Shown: positions 41,270 through 52,891 of the stretch, piece after piece
How positions within the stretch are numbered: position 1 is the first letter of the stretch
How the letters are laid out: each line of letters starts with the position of its first letter
Assembly: GCA_014058105.1 (NCBI GenBank)
Contig: JACGCM010000581.1
Location: 248,001-312,000, forward strand
From: Kingdonia uniflora
Taxonomy: Eukaryota > Streptophyta > Magnoliopsida > Ranunculales > Circaeasteraceae
Direction: 5' to 3'
DNA: 64,000 nucleotides
Program-made: the position numbers and the translations under genes
Notes under the pieces: model-generated
What the model was told of the DNA's origin: nothing
What the model saw: only the letters and a program-made list of their open reading frames with translations
The model's database searches: none

Positions 41270-42842
41270 TTGGCCTTTTTGGGATATCTGCTTTTCAAAT
41301 GCGATGTCATGTTCGCCAGGATAAACAGACTACTGTTGTACTCGTCTAGATTTATCTTTCTTGCTGAGTACCTCTCGAAGGGGATAACTTGTTATAACAC
41401 GGATGGGGTGAGCTTGAAAATATGGTTTGAGTTTGCAGGCCCAATAGACGAGGGTGAGGAGCAAATGCTCTAGTTTCGTGTATCGAGTTTCTGCAGGTGT
41501 CAGGGTTTTGCTAATAAAATATACAGGTTTCTCGATGTTTGATTTGAGTCGAATGAGGACTGAACTGATAGAGGTATTGGTGACCGCGAGGTATAAGGTG
41601 AGTGTTTCACCTTCGATAGGGGTACTGATAATGGGTGGACAACCAAGGTATGTTTTGAGTTCAAGGAGGGCCTATTCACAATCGGGTGTCCAGTTAGTCT
41701 CAGGGTTATTTTTCTTTTTTGCTTTGTGGTCACATTGGTCGCATAAGAGAGAAAAGAGCCAAGCACAGCGGTCTGAGGATTTAAAAATGAAACGGTTGAG
41801 GGCCACTATTTTACCAACCACTTTTTGGACATCTTTTTGGGTTCAGGGCAAAGGCATGTCGATAGGGGCTCGGATATGAGTAGGGTCGATCTCGATACCT
41901 CGTTTGCTGATAAGATGGCCTAAAAACTTGTCTGACGAAACACCAAATTGGCATTTATCTAGGTTAAGTTTTACGTTGTATGTTCGAAGTATCGAAAAGA
42001 CTTCGATTAAGTCCTAGATGTGGGTATATTTTTGGAGGCTCTTGTATAACATGTCGTCAATGTAAACTTCAACTAACTTGCCAAGCAAGGGTTTAAACAT
42101 GGTTGCTACGAGGCATTGGTAGGTGGCACCGACATTTTTAAGGCCGAAGGGCATGACATTAAAGAAGTAATGGCCTTGTTCAGTGATGAAAGAAATTTTA
42201 AGTTGATCTTTGGGGAGGAGGGGTACCTGATTGTAACCGGAAGCCGCGTCCATCATAGACTGGTGCTTGTGTCCTGCAGTAACATCATGGAGTACTGAAA
42301 TGATCAGGACGGGGAAGTTATCCTTCGGTGTGTGCTTGTTGAGGTCTGTGAAGTCGACGCAGATTCTGATCTTGCCGTTCTTTTTGGGAACTGCGATAAT
42401 GTTTGATATCCTATCAGCATACTTGATCTCTCTGATAAAACCTACGGCTATGAGCTTGTCTACTTCAAGGTTTACAGCTTCTCGAATCACGGGGACAATG
42501 TACGCTTCTTCTGCTTTACTGCTGTAGAGTGAGGGATGAGGTCGAGGTGGTGGCATGCTAAATTAGGGTCAACACCGGGGATCTCCTGAAATGTTCATGC
42601 GAAGACATCTTTGTTTGCTCGAAGGAAGTCTATAAGTTTGAGGCAGAAGTCTAGAAAGGTTCCAATGAATGTACCTCGACCAGGACCGTCGAGTTCAATA
42701 TAAACAGTGGGTTTGATGGGTGAGATGGCGGGTGTCAAGGGTATAAGGATAGATGGAGATATTGATTGCCATGGGAGTCTGACGAGTTTTTGGGTCTGAT
42801 CAATCTCTGGATGCTCACATGAACAGGCGAGGTGTTGAGAGC
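41270..42842 (-). pseudogene. reverse transcriptase and RNase H of element C
   Basis: RT at 42556-42014: VDKLIAVGFIREIKYADRIS, NIIAVPKKNGKIRICVDFTD, MMDAASGYNQVPLLPKDQLK, VMPFGLKNVGATYQCLVATM, and the catalytic VEVYIDDMLYKS, so Y-I-D-D is intact. RNase H follows between ~42000 and 41270 in shifted frames (TYLGCPPIISTPIEGETLTL, YFQAHPIRVITSYPLREVLS). RT itself looks mostly readable; the polyprotein is not continuous. Confidence 0.83.
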
Positions 42843-42845
42843 CTT

Positions 42846-43300
42846 TTAAATTCTATGTACCATAAGGGGTAGTGAAACGAAAGGTGTGATGATAGGTCGA
42901 AGGTATCGCATGCATGGCATAGAGCCAGTCGTACCCGAGGATACCAAGGTATTCAGACTTCTTATCGATGACAAGAAAGTTGGTTTGATGTGTGACAGGG
43001 CCGGTGGTGACTGGAAGGCTGATTCGACCAATGGAAACTTCGGTAGCCCCGTTAAAGCCTTTCAGTTCGACATTGGCGGCAGTGATGAGGTCTATTTTGT
43101 TCATGGCCTGGACGGTCTGCAGGAAGAGTACATTGGCTGCACTTCCTGTATCGATAAGCATGGTGTGGAGGACGAGGTATTCGACCTTAATTTTGATGAC
43201 TAAGGGGTCAGAATGGGGAAAACAAGCATACGATATATCGTAGTCGATGAAAGAGATGCCTTCCGGTCAAGGATAAAGGCTTGATTATGGCAGGAGGGCG
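42846..43300 (-). pseudogene. aspartic protease of element C
   Basis: Reads MLIDTGSAANVLFLQTVQAM (43161 down), then ELKGFNGATEVSIGRISLPV and EYLGILGYDWLYAMHAIPST. The catalytic D-T-G-S is intact, unlike the proteases of elements A and D. The frame closes at 42853, before RT. Confidence 0.8.
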
Positions 43301-43329
43301 GGCAGCTTCTCCTGGTAAGTGAGTTTGTA

Positions 43330-45048
43330 ACATTCTTTGACACGCTTGCGTTTTCTCTTGGAACAACCGCTGTCAATATTATTTACTTCCATTAAATGAA
43401 GTTGGTAGATGTAGACCTCGGCAGGGTCGGCCGAAGGGGCGAGTTAAGGTTTGAGATACGACCCATTGAGGTAGTTGGGAAGGTCGACAACATACTGATG
43501 TAGACGACCGGTCTTGAGTATTATTTCAAGAGTTCACTGCAAGGCGAAGCATTTATTGGTATGGTGACAGTTATACTTGTGGTTGGCGCAGTAAGGTTGG
43601 CCTAGTTTGACCTCGATGGGGAAAGGGATACGGCATATGAGGTCTGCCTGGATCTGTGGTAAAAGGATACTGATAGGAGCAGTGAGTCTAGGTAGGACTA
43701 GCTTTAGTCATTTCTTGTGACCTTCTACAGTACTATCACAGTGAGGGCATTTGTGGATCTCAGTCTCTTGTGAGATGGGAGCGATCAGAGGTGTAGGAGT
43801 AGAGAGTAGGCCTTGTTGAGCTTTATTTGGGTTGGTGGTCGAAGGCTACCCCAGTTTATGTGCTTCCTAGAGGTGTTCAAGGTCGATATAGCCATTGACC
43901 TTTGAGAGCATCTCCTCAAGGGTTCGAGGATTGTGGAGGACCAGGTACTATTTACGCGGCTATTATCTGGCAAAGCGTTCGAATACGCGAGTATGGCGTT
44001 CGCACAGTCGAGGTTTTCGACTTTGTGCAACTCGTCGAGGAACCTCTTATTAAAGGCCTCAAGGTTTTCAGTAGGGGACTTTCTAAAATTGAAGAGGGCA
44101 TCGACTCTGACCTCTTGGTCTTTATTGAAGGCAAATTGGGCTATGAAATAATGTGATAGTTGCTTGAAGCTTCGAATAGAGCCACTGGGAAGGTTATGAT
44201 ACCATCGAAGAGGGCTATCTATGAGGCTTGTAGGAAAATGGCAGCACATCTGGCTGTCAGCTGTAGAGTAAAGGTTTAGGGCATTTTAAAATTTAAGAAT
44301 ATGGGATTGAGGGTCGGTGTTGCGGTATTTACTGATTTTTGGGGCTCGGAAATTAGGAGGCACCTCGATAATGAGGAGTTTGGGGGTAGAGGGGGTTATT
44401 CAACCGACTCCATGAGTTTGGAGTTAGGCTCACGCTGACGCGGACAACAGGTTAGATTTTATAGTCGAAGTCTTGCTGTGCACAATAGGCAGGATGAAGG
44501 GGGGATCGATAGGTTCGAGGGTGATAAGCCCGAGTGTTCGGTATGTTTATGGCACTGCGCTCCCTAAGACGCTCTCGGGCAGGGCGGCATTTGGGGTGTT
44601 TGAAGGAGGAGTCAGAGGAATCCTTCATGGGGTGGATGCCAAGATGGATGGAGCCATTGGGGGGAACAGTAGGAGGAGCACCCCCGGCGCCGATATGGAC
44701 CGGGGGTACTTCTTGATATGGTTGAGGTCCCCGTCGAGCGTGGGAAGATACGTACGATGGGGCTGGTGCTCGAGACGGTAGATGTGCATCTAGAGGCTGT
44801 AGTCGTTACAACTCACAAACTGTGTTGCGTAAATTGTCAATTACACAGTTTTGTCTGTCGGCATCATCCAAATGGTGATGCCGTTCGGCCTCAAACTCTT
44901 GTCGATGTTCTTCGCGCTCCTATTGTATTTGTGATCAGTATCGCTCTTCAGCCTGAACGAATTGCTGAGTAAGATGGGCTAGCTGGGCAGCCACTCCGTC
45001 GGTGGAGTTACCGGTATGGGTGGAAGTAGATTGGAGGGTTGGGGCCAT
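43330..45048 (-). pseudogene. gag of element C
   Basis: Start at 45048: MAPTLQSTSTHTGNSTDGVA, followed by AQLAHLTQQFVQAEE. The gag core lies at 44249-43920: MCCHFPTSLIDSPLRWYHNL, SFKQLSHYFIAQFAFNKDQE, FNFRKSPTENLEAFNKRFLD. A C-terminal Cys/His segment lies near 43600-43550 and YIYQLHLMEVNNIDSG near 43400. Frameshifts lie near 44400 and 44000, with stops elsewhere. Confidence 0.78.
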
Positions 45049-45132
45049 TGGGAATGATCTGTAGGAGTTGGAAAAGGGGATAAAACGAGGCAAGGGAGAT
45101 TGGTAGGGTGGGCAGGCACAAACGGCACCAAA

Positions 45133-45843
45133 TATAGGGGCCTAACCTCGGGCGGAGGAGAAGTTTGCTCTTACACCACGAGTTTATCTTCTATCAAAGG
45201 ATTCAAGTATATAATCTATAGTACGAATAACCTATTGAAAATATACTTGCGTGGAGGCCTAGAATGAGTCACTCCACGACCTCTGATGAGGATTTTTAAG
45301 AGATTATATATTACTGCCGAGTAGTCGAAGGTTCAAGTACTGTGTATTTTACAAGAAGGTCGAAGGTAAACTGTAAGGGCTCTGGGGTTAGATTTTGTAT
45401 CCCCTCCTTGATTCCCCTTCCCTCCTATTTATAGAACATAGGAAGAGCTAAGTCATCAAGGTAGGTCACATTACAAGTGTACCCTCCAGGTATCGGGCGG
45501 GTATCCCAGAGTTGGTGTTAACGCCAGAAATGTCGGGTCTGGAATTGTGTTATGATACTGTAGCTATTATTGGTTCTGTCACTGTAGCGGCAAGGACCAG
45601 CAACAGTACCGTTCTTGTCTGGTGAGCTGGCTATCTGACACTCCTACAAAGTATTTCTAATGCTGATGTGGAGTTTGACTTCGAGGTTTTTTGTGGAGTC
45701 GAGGCTTCGTCTTTGAAGCATCATCTTCGTGTATTCGTGGAAAGCTTGTTTATGGATTGAATGGGCTTTGAGGTTTGCATGTAGGCTTCGATGTAGCCTT
45801 CGAGTATTCGACTGGGGTAGGAGGCTGTGAGTAGGCTAGTATA
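45133..45843 (-). repeat. 5' LTR of element C
   Basis: About 711 bases. On the minus strand it begins near TATACTAGCCTACTCACAGC and ends GCCCCTATA, followed by TTTGGTGCCGTTTGTG in the primer-binding position. It matches the LTR of fragment B. The first dinucleotide is TA, not the usual TG, so the outer end is mutated or a few bases off. Confidence 0.7.
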
Positions 45844-45844
45844 G

Positions 45845-46281
45845 ATGAATCTCTCCACTCTTACTCTCCTGCAAGGTATTATTAACAGGGAAATCAACTC
45901 GCTCGGAAATGGGGGTCTCAGTAATTCAAATTTGATGAAAATCAACCCTACGCCAAACCCTACTGCGAATACAGTTCCTAACATCTCTCTGATCAATTCA
46001 GCATATCGAAAGGAAGACAATCCAAATCTGCATGAGGTTCAGGTCCTTGATGGTTAACCTGTATAAGCTAACAAGGTCAAATCAATGGCTGCATGCCCCT
46101 TGGGATTCATGAACATGAAAAAAGGGTATGAGAAGAACATTACATCAGCGTCAGGAGGAAATACCAATCAAACAACAAAGATTAATCTAGTTTTAGGTCG
46201 GGAATCTCCTACCCAGTGTAAAATCCCTACCCCTAGTGGAGAGAAACAAGCACAATTATTTGCGGACGAAGTGCGTGGACC

Positions 46282-46328
<47 letters not shown>

Positions 46329-46988
46329 ATGTTCTTCTAGAAGTGGGAAAGAGAGGGGACATCCCAATTCTCCCAATCTCTAGAGCTAAAATCTCCGCTA
46401 GAATATGAGTATATCAATTTAGTCTTATAGGACGGTTGGACCTACAAAAAATCAAATTCGCAACAGTTCAGGAATTTACAAGAATTCACTGGAAAACAAA
46501 GGGAACGTGCAAGCTAATTCCTATTGGAAAGGGGTTTTTTCATCATAAAATTGGAGTCAGAAGAAGGCAAGATATTGATTTGGAGCAGAGGACCCTCGAT
46601 TGTTGAACGAATGACTATGACACTCATGCCATGGAATCAAAATTTTTTGGTGGACAGACATAGTAACTCCAATGCTCTGATTTGGTACAAATTTCCTAGG
46701 TTGCTTATTAAAATGTGGAGCGAAAAGATCATTTTGTCTCTGGGGAAGACACTTGGTAACCTTATTCAGCTTGACCAATTGATAAGAAATCAAGACTATG
46801 GGTTCCATGCAAATGTTCTGGTCAACATTGATCTCTCTAAGCCAATTCTAGACCACATTCTTTTGGAGATTGAGGGAAATTTTATCAAACAAGAGGTACT
46901 GCTTCATCGAATCCCCAAATACTGCTCTCACCGTAAAAATGTGGGATACACGATCGCAGAAGGCAAGATTGTGCAGAAAGCGTTCTGA
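45845..46988 (+). pseudogene. LINE 2 ORF1 (DUF4283-type nucleic-acid-binding protein)
   Basis: Begins near MNLSTLTLLQGIINREINSL and continues, after stops, MAACPLGFMNMKKGYEKN (46085). A (GA)n microsatellite at 46284-46323 encodes alternating Glu-Arg. The DUF4283-like core follows: FATVQEFTRIHWKTKGTCKL, IPIGKGFFIIKLESEEGKIL, SIVERMTMTLMPWNQNFLVD, NALIWYKFPRLLIKMWSEKI, NVLVNIDLSKPILDHILLEI. It ends RIPKYCSHRKNVGYTIAEGK, so a full CCHC knuckle is not seen. ORF1 proteins of plant L1 elements coat the LINE RNA. Confidence 0.78.
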
Positions 46989-47707
46989 GCTAATGAAATG
47001 GAACATAACAAGACCAAACTGATGACGGGAATAGAGTTAGCGAAAGGAAACCGGGGTAACCAAAACTAGTAATCCATGAGATGCAACCTCAGAACAAGGA
47101 TTTGGGGAAGAAAAATACTGCAGTACAAGGAAAACATGCGTATTTTCAAGAATCTATGGGGGCGAGCAGTACTGCATCACCTCTTATTTACTTCCCGGGC
47201 ATGCCCAGACCAACTACCCATTTGCAGTAACACGAAAATATTGGGGAGACTGTAAAGTGGTCAACTACTAAGGGCAGCAATAGAGCACCGACATCACCCA
47301 AGGGAGACAGTCTAGCTAGTAGGAGTAACCAGCTTGATGCACTAAGAGAAGTGGAGGATGATATAATACAAACTGATTCAGTTGCATCAGGGTAGTAGAG
47401 CATCACCAATTTGATAATGCAAGAAGAGAGTAGGGATGGAGAGACAGACGTGGCCAAGGCCAACTTAGTGCCACATAAGGAGGATCTCGTAGCAGATATA
47501 GCAGATTTAGCAGACGATCCAACAAATGAGGCAAACAGAGATGAAGGCGACGCATACTTCACGGTGATAAATGAAGTCAGACAAAACCTCAACCCGTCAA
47601 GTTGGGCGGATGAAATGGAACATGAAGAACATGTCCTAATCAAGTTTTAAACGGGGTAAGGTGTATACCATAGACCCGAGGGTGACATGTTCTACCCGTA
47701 AAGATCA
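46989..47707 (+). other. LINE 2 spacer between ORF1 and ORF2
   Basis: Hydrophilic, Glu/Asp/Asn-rich frames (for example 47411-47650: ESRDGETDVAKANLVPHKED), probably the low-complexity C-terminal tail of ORF1 with stops. No other domain is seen. Confidence 0.5.
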
Positions 47708-50700
47708 ATGAAAGTCATATTTTGGAATGCCAGAGGGCTGGGAAATAGAAAAATAACAAGATCTCTCAAGAAAACTACGGCAAGACTATAACCAAATATT
47801 GTGGGAATTGCTGAACCAAAAATTTTCTGGAAGAATTTTGAGCTGCCAGGTTATGAAAACATAGTCATCTTCAATGAACTAAATGCAGAAAAAGGTAACA
47901 TATGGATATTTTGGCTTAAAGGAACCTCTGCACCTGGTGTTATTTCTATAACAAAACAATATATTATGGTGAGTTACATGGAGAGTTGCTTCTCCTTTGT
48001 ACATGCAGACTACAGCAAAATTAACTGGTTGGATCTCTGAGATGACCTTTCTAATTTTGCTGCAACAAATAACAAACCCTTGATATGTATAGGTGATTTC
48101 AATGTGGTTCTCCGGGTAGCAAAAAAAAAAGGGGACAATATCCACCTAACACAAATGCAGTGATAGATTTCAACAGTTTCCTGGATTCATCGAAACACAC
48201 AGAAAGCCCCTCCTCCGAGCTTACATTTACGTGGTACAATACGCAGAGTAGGAATAACAGAACGTTGGTGGTCCTCGACAGATGTCTCCAGAATGTAGAA
48301 TGGCAAGCACGTTCAGAGGTTGGAGAATGAAAGTGCTGCCTAGAACTCAGTCCGATCACTTACTTATTATGGAGGAATACTATCAGGTGCCTAAACCAAC
48401 AAATATCCCTTTCAGGTATCTTTAATCTTGGTGAGAGGAACCTGAGTTTAGGGATATCATAGCCAGTAGCTGGGGGAAGCTGATGTATGCTGCCCCTCTT
48501 TTCTCTATTATGCTTAAACTATGAAGAGTTAAAGCTGATATTAAGGTATGGGGACATGAATCCGAAACCCCGCAAAAAAAAACCCTGTAAAGAGAGATGC
48601 TACAATTATAGATACAGTTAGAGGAAGATATAACCAACGACTTGATCGAAAAGAGATACCTTGCTCAAATAATACTCTTGAACAGATGGGAGGAAACTGA
48701 AGAGATGGATTGGAGGCAAAAATCAAGAATCAAATGGCTACAAGCAGGGGACAGAAACACGATGTTTTTCCACTCAACCACAAAGGCTAGAAACGAGAAT
48801 GCCCTTTTCACAAATATCCAAGATAGCACAGGAAGCGACATTACAAGTTAGTCGCTCATAAAAGAACATATCACTAGTTACTACAAGGCCAAATTCGCTA
48901 CTACGGATACACAACAATGTCCAGAGCTTTTCGATCAGCTCCCTAACCATGTTACAAAAGCAGAAATCAATAGTCTCACTGTAGCCCCAACCACTGAGGA
49001 GATTAGGGATGTAGTATTCTCTATGGATAGCAACAATGCCCCTGGTCTAGATGGTTTTTCTGGTGCTTTTACAGAAAATTCTAGGAAATCCTTAGCACAA
49101 ATATTAACGCTGGGATAATCTCGTTCTTTATGGATTGTATGATTCCCATGATATTCAACTCCAACCTCATAGTTTTGATTTCAAAAATCAAAAACCCATC
49201 CAAGATTCAACAATACAGGCTGATTTGCCTTAACAACTTTATTTTTAATGTCACCACAAAAATTCTTGCCACTCGGCTATCTCCTATTGCCGACAGATGT
49301 GTCTTGAGGGACCAAAGTGCGTTTATCAAGAATAGGAACTTCCATAATAATATATGCATGGCCTCAGAGATGGATAATGAGATGAAAATCAAGAGGAAAA
49401 ATGGAAATGTGGCTTTTAAGATCGATATCAGTCAAGCATATGATACACTGAGCTGGAACTACCTCCTCACGACTCTTCGACCATTTGGGTTTGGTTTAAA
49501 ATTCTGCAATAGGATACGAACTATTATCAATAGTAGTATGGTATCAATTCTTATTAATGGTAGTCCATCAGGCATCTTCCAGATGGCTAGGGGTCTCAAG
49601 CAGGGGGACCTTCTCTCCCCAATTATGTTTGCAATTGCGGAAGATATACGGAGCATCAATCTCTACAAGGCTAGAGAACAAGGCAGAATAGAGACCATGA
49701 CATCAACAAAGGATATGCATGGACCCACTCACTTGCTTTTTGCAGATTATATATTCATCTTTTTGAACGGGAATAAGAGATGCCTGAGACAGCTTTTGCT
49801 CATTCTTATCGAATATCAAAAGGTCTCCGGAAAAGAGATAAGTATGGCCAGAAGCAAAAAATTTATGAGCTCTATACCTCTCACCCACAAAAGAGTGGTC
49901 ACTGAGATATTTGGCTTTAAAGAAGGAAAATTTCTAGAGACGTATTTGGGCATTCTACTCATGCAAGGGAGGGTAACAAAGCAAGCGATTTTACCGCTAT
50001 TAAAAAATATCATAAAAGGGCTAACAGCTAGATGGGAAGCATGATCTCATTTCAGGGAAGGGCCACTCTTGCAAAGTCAGTCCTGAATAGTATATTGATT
50101 CATAATATGGCAATGTACAAATGGCCTAGTTCTCTTATCAAAGAGGGAGACAACATCCTTAGAAACTACATCTGGACGAGAGACCCAACCAAAAGGTAGG
50201 GGGTGACGCTAAAATGGGATAAAGTATGCAAACCAACTAAGGAAAAGGGGCTTGGTATACGTTGTCAGGGAGAAGTCAACAAAGCTATGCTCTGCAAACT
50301 TCACTGGGTTTTTAAACAAGGAACAGAGGAATGGGCAAAATTTCTCAAATTCAAATTTAGCAGCAAGAGCGGGGATACTATTCGATATTATAAGCCGTCG
50401 ACATTATAGACGGGAATACAGACCAGAACGACCATTTCGAAACCACATATAGGATGGATCATTGAAGACGGACAGAAAATTGATTTCTTGAGAGACACAT
50501 AGGCAACAGATATCCTACTTATGGAACATATTAATCTTCCTCGACACTTATGGAAAAAATGCAAAGTAAGGCTCAGCGATTTTATCAACCCACAAGAATG
50601 GAATTTCCCTAGCGACATATTGCTCTTACTGCTGGCACTAGGAATCAACATACAAAACATCCAATTTAACCCCAATTCCCATGATACTATGATCTGGAAA

Positions 50701-51717
50701 CTGGATATCCAAGGAGTGCTCTCCACCAAGAATGCATATGAAACACTGCACAGTAAGGAAGATTTGGCATGGTGGTGGAAGTACATCTGAAGACAAGCAA
50801 TCTACCCAAGACTGGGAGGCTTTGCTTGGCGCTTGCTAAACCATATACTCCCTATGGATGACACCATAATGAAGAGAGACATCTATATGGTGTCAGTATG
50901 CCACCAATGACATAACCCTTCAGAAACGGAGTCTCATACTTTGTTGCGGTGCCCTTTCGTAGTCTCTCTCTGGAAGAAGGCTATGACATGTTTCTCGTAT
51001 GCACCTATCTCCCCATCAGACAACTGGAGAACCATACTAGAGAGAGGTAAAGCATCTACTCCATACATTTATGATCTCTGGGTGGCCATGGTTTTCGCAA
51101 TTTGCAACAACATTTGGAGAACTATAAATAAATGGCGGTTTGATGGAGTCAAAACCTCTATCCAACAAACTATACTACACTACCTGACTGACATTGCAGA
51201 TGCCTCTCTCCTATCCAAAAATATAATGAACAACACCATTCAGGACCTCAGGATCATCAAGGAGCTTAATGTTCAGTGCAAACCGAGAATAGGCAACACA
51301 TAGAGAGCTGTAAATACGGGCTTCCTAATCAAGACGAGGTAAAAATTTATTGTGATGGATCAGCTCTAGGAAATCCCGGTGCTGCAGGTATAGGCATTAT
51401 TTACAGGAACAATAAAGGGGAAGTCTTGGGCATATATAGTAAATCCATTGGGCAAGCTACGAACTTCATTGCTGAGATTACTTCAATTATTTATGGAGTT
51501 CAGAAAGCTGTAACACAAGGGTGGAGAAGAGTGTGGGTAGTATCCGACTCGGCTGTTGTAATTAAAGCGTTCATCAAAGATAAAATGCCCTAGACGCTTA
51601 AAACTACTTGGGAACTTATCATCCCCCATCTTCTGCAAATCCGATTCAGCCATGCATGGAGAGAATGCCACTTCTCGGCAGATCAAATTGCGAGGAGAGG
51701 GTCAAACCCAAACTAAC
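47708..51717 (+). pseudogene. LINE 2 ORF2: endonuclease, reverse transcriptase, RNase H
   Basis: Starts MKVIFWNARGLGNRKITRSL, an AP-type endonuclease; GIAEPKIFWKNF and ICIGDFNVVL (~47800-48105) show the N, E and D catalytic motifs. A frameshift follows at the poly(A) run at 48120. RT lies at 49130-50044: LICLNNFIFNVTTKILATRL, FIKNRNFHNNICMASEMDNE, FKIDISQAYDTLSWNYLLTT, MARGLKQGDLLSPIMFAIAE. The catalytic box reads LLFADYIFIFLNG where F-A-D-D is expected, so the second Asp is lost. The zinc-binding region is at ~50800-51000. RNase H is at ~51330-51600 (VKIYCDGSALGNPGAAGIGI, EITSIIYGVQKAVTQGWRRV). It would cut the target and copy LINE RNA; this one cannot. Confidence 0.84.
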
Positions 51718-51818
51718 TAGCAGAAGGATGGACAACTGGCAAACCAGAATACTTACAAAATATTGAAACCATGTCATGGACTACTTCGGAGTCTGGAAAT
51801 CACGTTGAAGTGGATGTA

Positions 51819-52218
51819 TGTTCAGTAAGAGTGGATAGTCGCTCGAACAAAATAGGATTCCGTTTGAACGAAATGGGTTATTTTACAAATTGTCGATACA
51901 GACGATACGTTGGAAGACAAATTTCAACAGCTCGTTCGAACGGACTTTGAAGTCATTCGAACGACTTGGACGCTCAATCTCCAAATCACATTTTATTTTG
52001 TCGAGAAGGACGACAATTTCCAGATTTTCAATTTTCGTTCGAATGAGATTTGAGGTCGCTTGAACGAGTTTCCTGCCGTTCGAACGGCTATGGGATCGTT
52101 CGAACGAATTGGTCCTGATTAGCATTTTTTTTTTGTTAATTTCTTATGTTCTTCTTTATGTTAATAGAGAACCCATATGCATATGCTCTAGTAATTTATA
52201 CTAGAGTATGGCATTATT
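51819..52218 (+). repeat. LTR-like fragment with CGTTCGAACG palindrome array
   Basis: Starts at a TGTTCAGTAAGAG after the LINE 2 coding end and is cut by the gypsy D LTR at 52219. Eight CGTTCGAACG-type palindromes lie at 51840, 51861, 51933, 51954, 52036, 52057, 52077 and 52097; within each group the step is 20-21 bases. The same motif and spacing occur in the LTRs of copia element 2, but the sequence between motifs differs. No coding part or second LTR is visible. Calling it a copia LTR is an inference from that shared array. An 8 bp inverted repeat (CTCTAGTA..TACTAGAG) lies at ~52187-52207. Confidence 0.5.
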
Positions 52219-52807
52219 TGTAGGGACTTATCCCTCGAGCTATGGACACTCGATCTCATCTATACCTCGAGCTTTAGAAGACACAATCTTATCCAGTACC
52301 AGACTCACTCTTAAACAAACACGTTAACAGTTACACATCGACCACGAACTCAAGATGAACGTGTATCATTCACAACATATGTAAATAGAACAAGTCAACA
52401 TGCACCCATCTCCCACGAGTTAGAAGTTACACACTCAACTGCCCATAACTCCCACTTTCAGGAGAACGTGTTCGAGCACGATGTCAAGCTAAGAACAGGG
52501 TCTATAAAAGGGTAGAGCTCTTAAGGAAAAGGGGAGGTTAACAGAGAATTCAATACATACAATTATCTGATATCTAGCTATTTTATCTTAGATTAATTCT
52601 TGTAATAAGATTCTCTCACTTTCTCAAGTAATAATACTACTTTTACAAAATCTTCCACTCGAGGTCGTGGTTTTTACCTATTCACAGGTTTTCCATGCTA
52701 AAACCCCTGTGTCAAGTGTTATCTCTTATTTAATTCTTGGCATAGTAGTTTTTGGTGTAAGGATCGATTTCAAGCTAGTTTGAGCTTTACGAAATCTGGC
52801 CCCTAAA
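52219..52807 (+). repeat. 5' LTR of gypsy element D
   Basis: 589 bases from TGTAGGGACTTATCCCTCGA to GGCCCCTAAA. It shares blocks with the element A LTR (GGTTTTTACCTATTCA.AGGTTTTCCA, TCTATAAAAGGG as TATA near 52500-52511). The terminal CA is changed to AA. The right boundary is set by the following primer-binding site. Confidence 0.83.
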
Positions 52808-52809
52808 TT

Positions 52810-52827
52810 TGGCGTCGTCTGTGGGAA
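52810..52827 (+). promoter_or_regulatory. primer-binding site of gypsy element D
   Basis: TGGCGTCGTCTGTGGGAA two bases after the LTR, the commonest form of this site among the gypsy copies in the window. The tRNA was not identified. Confidence 0.75.
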
Positions 52828-52891
52828 CGCACGATTTTTCCACATACTTAAGAGCTACGATTGATACTCATTAGTCGAGTTATATTCAATT

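Larger units (their letters stand above)
36036..45843 (-). mobile_element. Ty3/gypsy element C (Tat-like), minus strand, 3' LTR missing
   Basis: Reading from 45843 downwards: 5' LTR, primer-binding region, gag, protease, RT, RNase H, second RNase H, integrase, a ~217 bp tandem array and an antisense gene on the plus strand with its own promoter-like region. The 3' LTR that should follow is absent: at ~36036 the sequence joins fragment B, which belongs to the same family in the opposite orientation. Frameshifts and stops occur in every domain. The layout (dual RNase H, repeats after integrase, antisense ORF) is that of Tat-group elements. Confidence 0.82.
45844..51818 (+). mobile_element. LINE 2 (L1-type), ORF1 and ORF2 present, inactivated
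   Basis: About 6 kb of plus-strand L1-type LINE: ORF1 with a DUF4283-type domain, then ORF2 with endonuclease, reverse transcriptase, zinc-binding region and RNase H. Its left side abuts the gypsy C LTR and its right side ends without a tail at an LTR-like fragment, so both termini are lost. Stops and a changed RT active site make it inactive. Confidence 0.87.

Noticed and set aside
49130..50044. Active LINE reverse transcriptase
   Set aside because: The frame is long, but the catalytic box reads FADY where FADD is needed and the flanking parts of ORF2 are broken.
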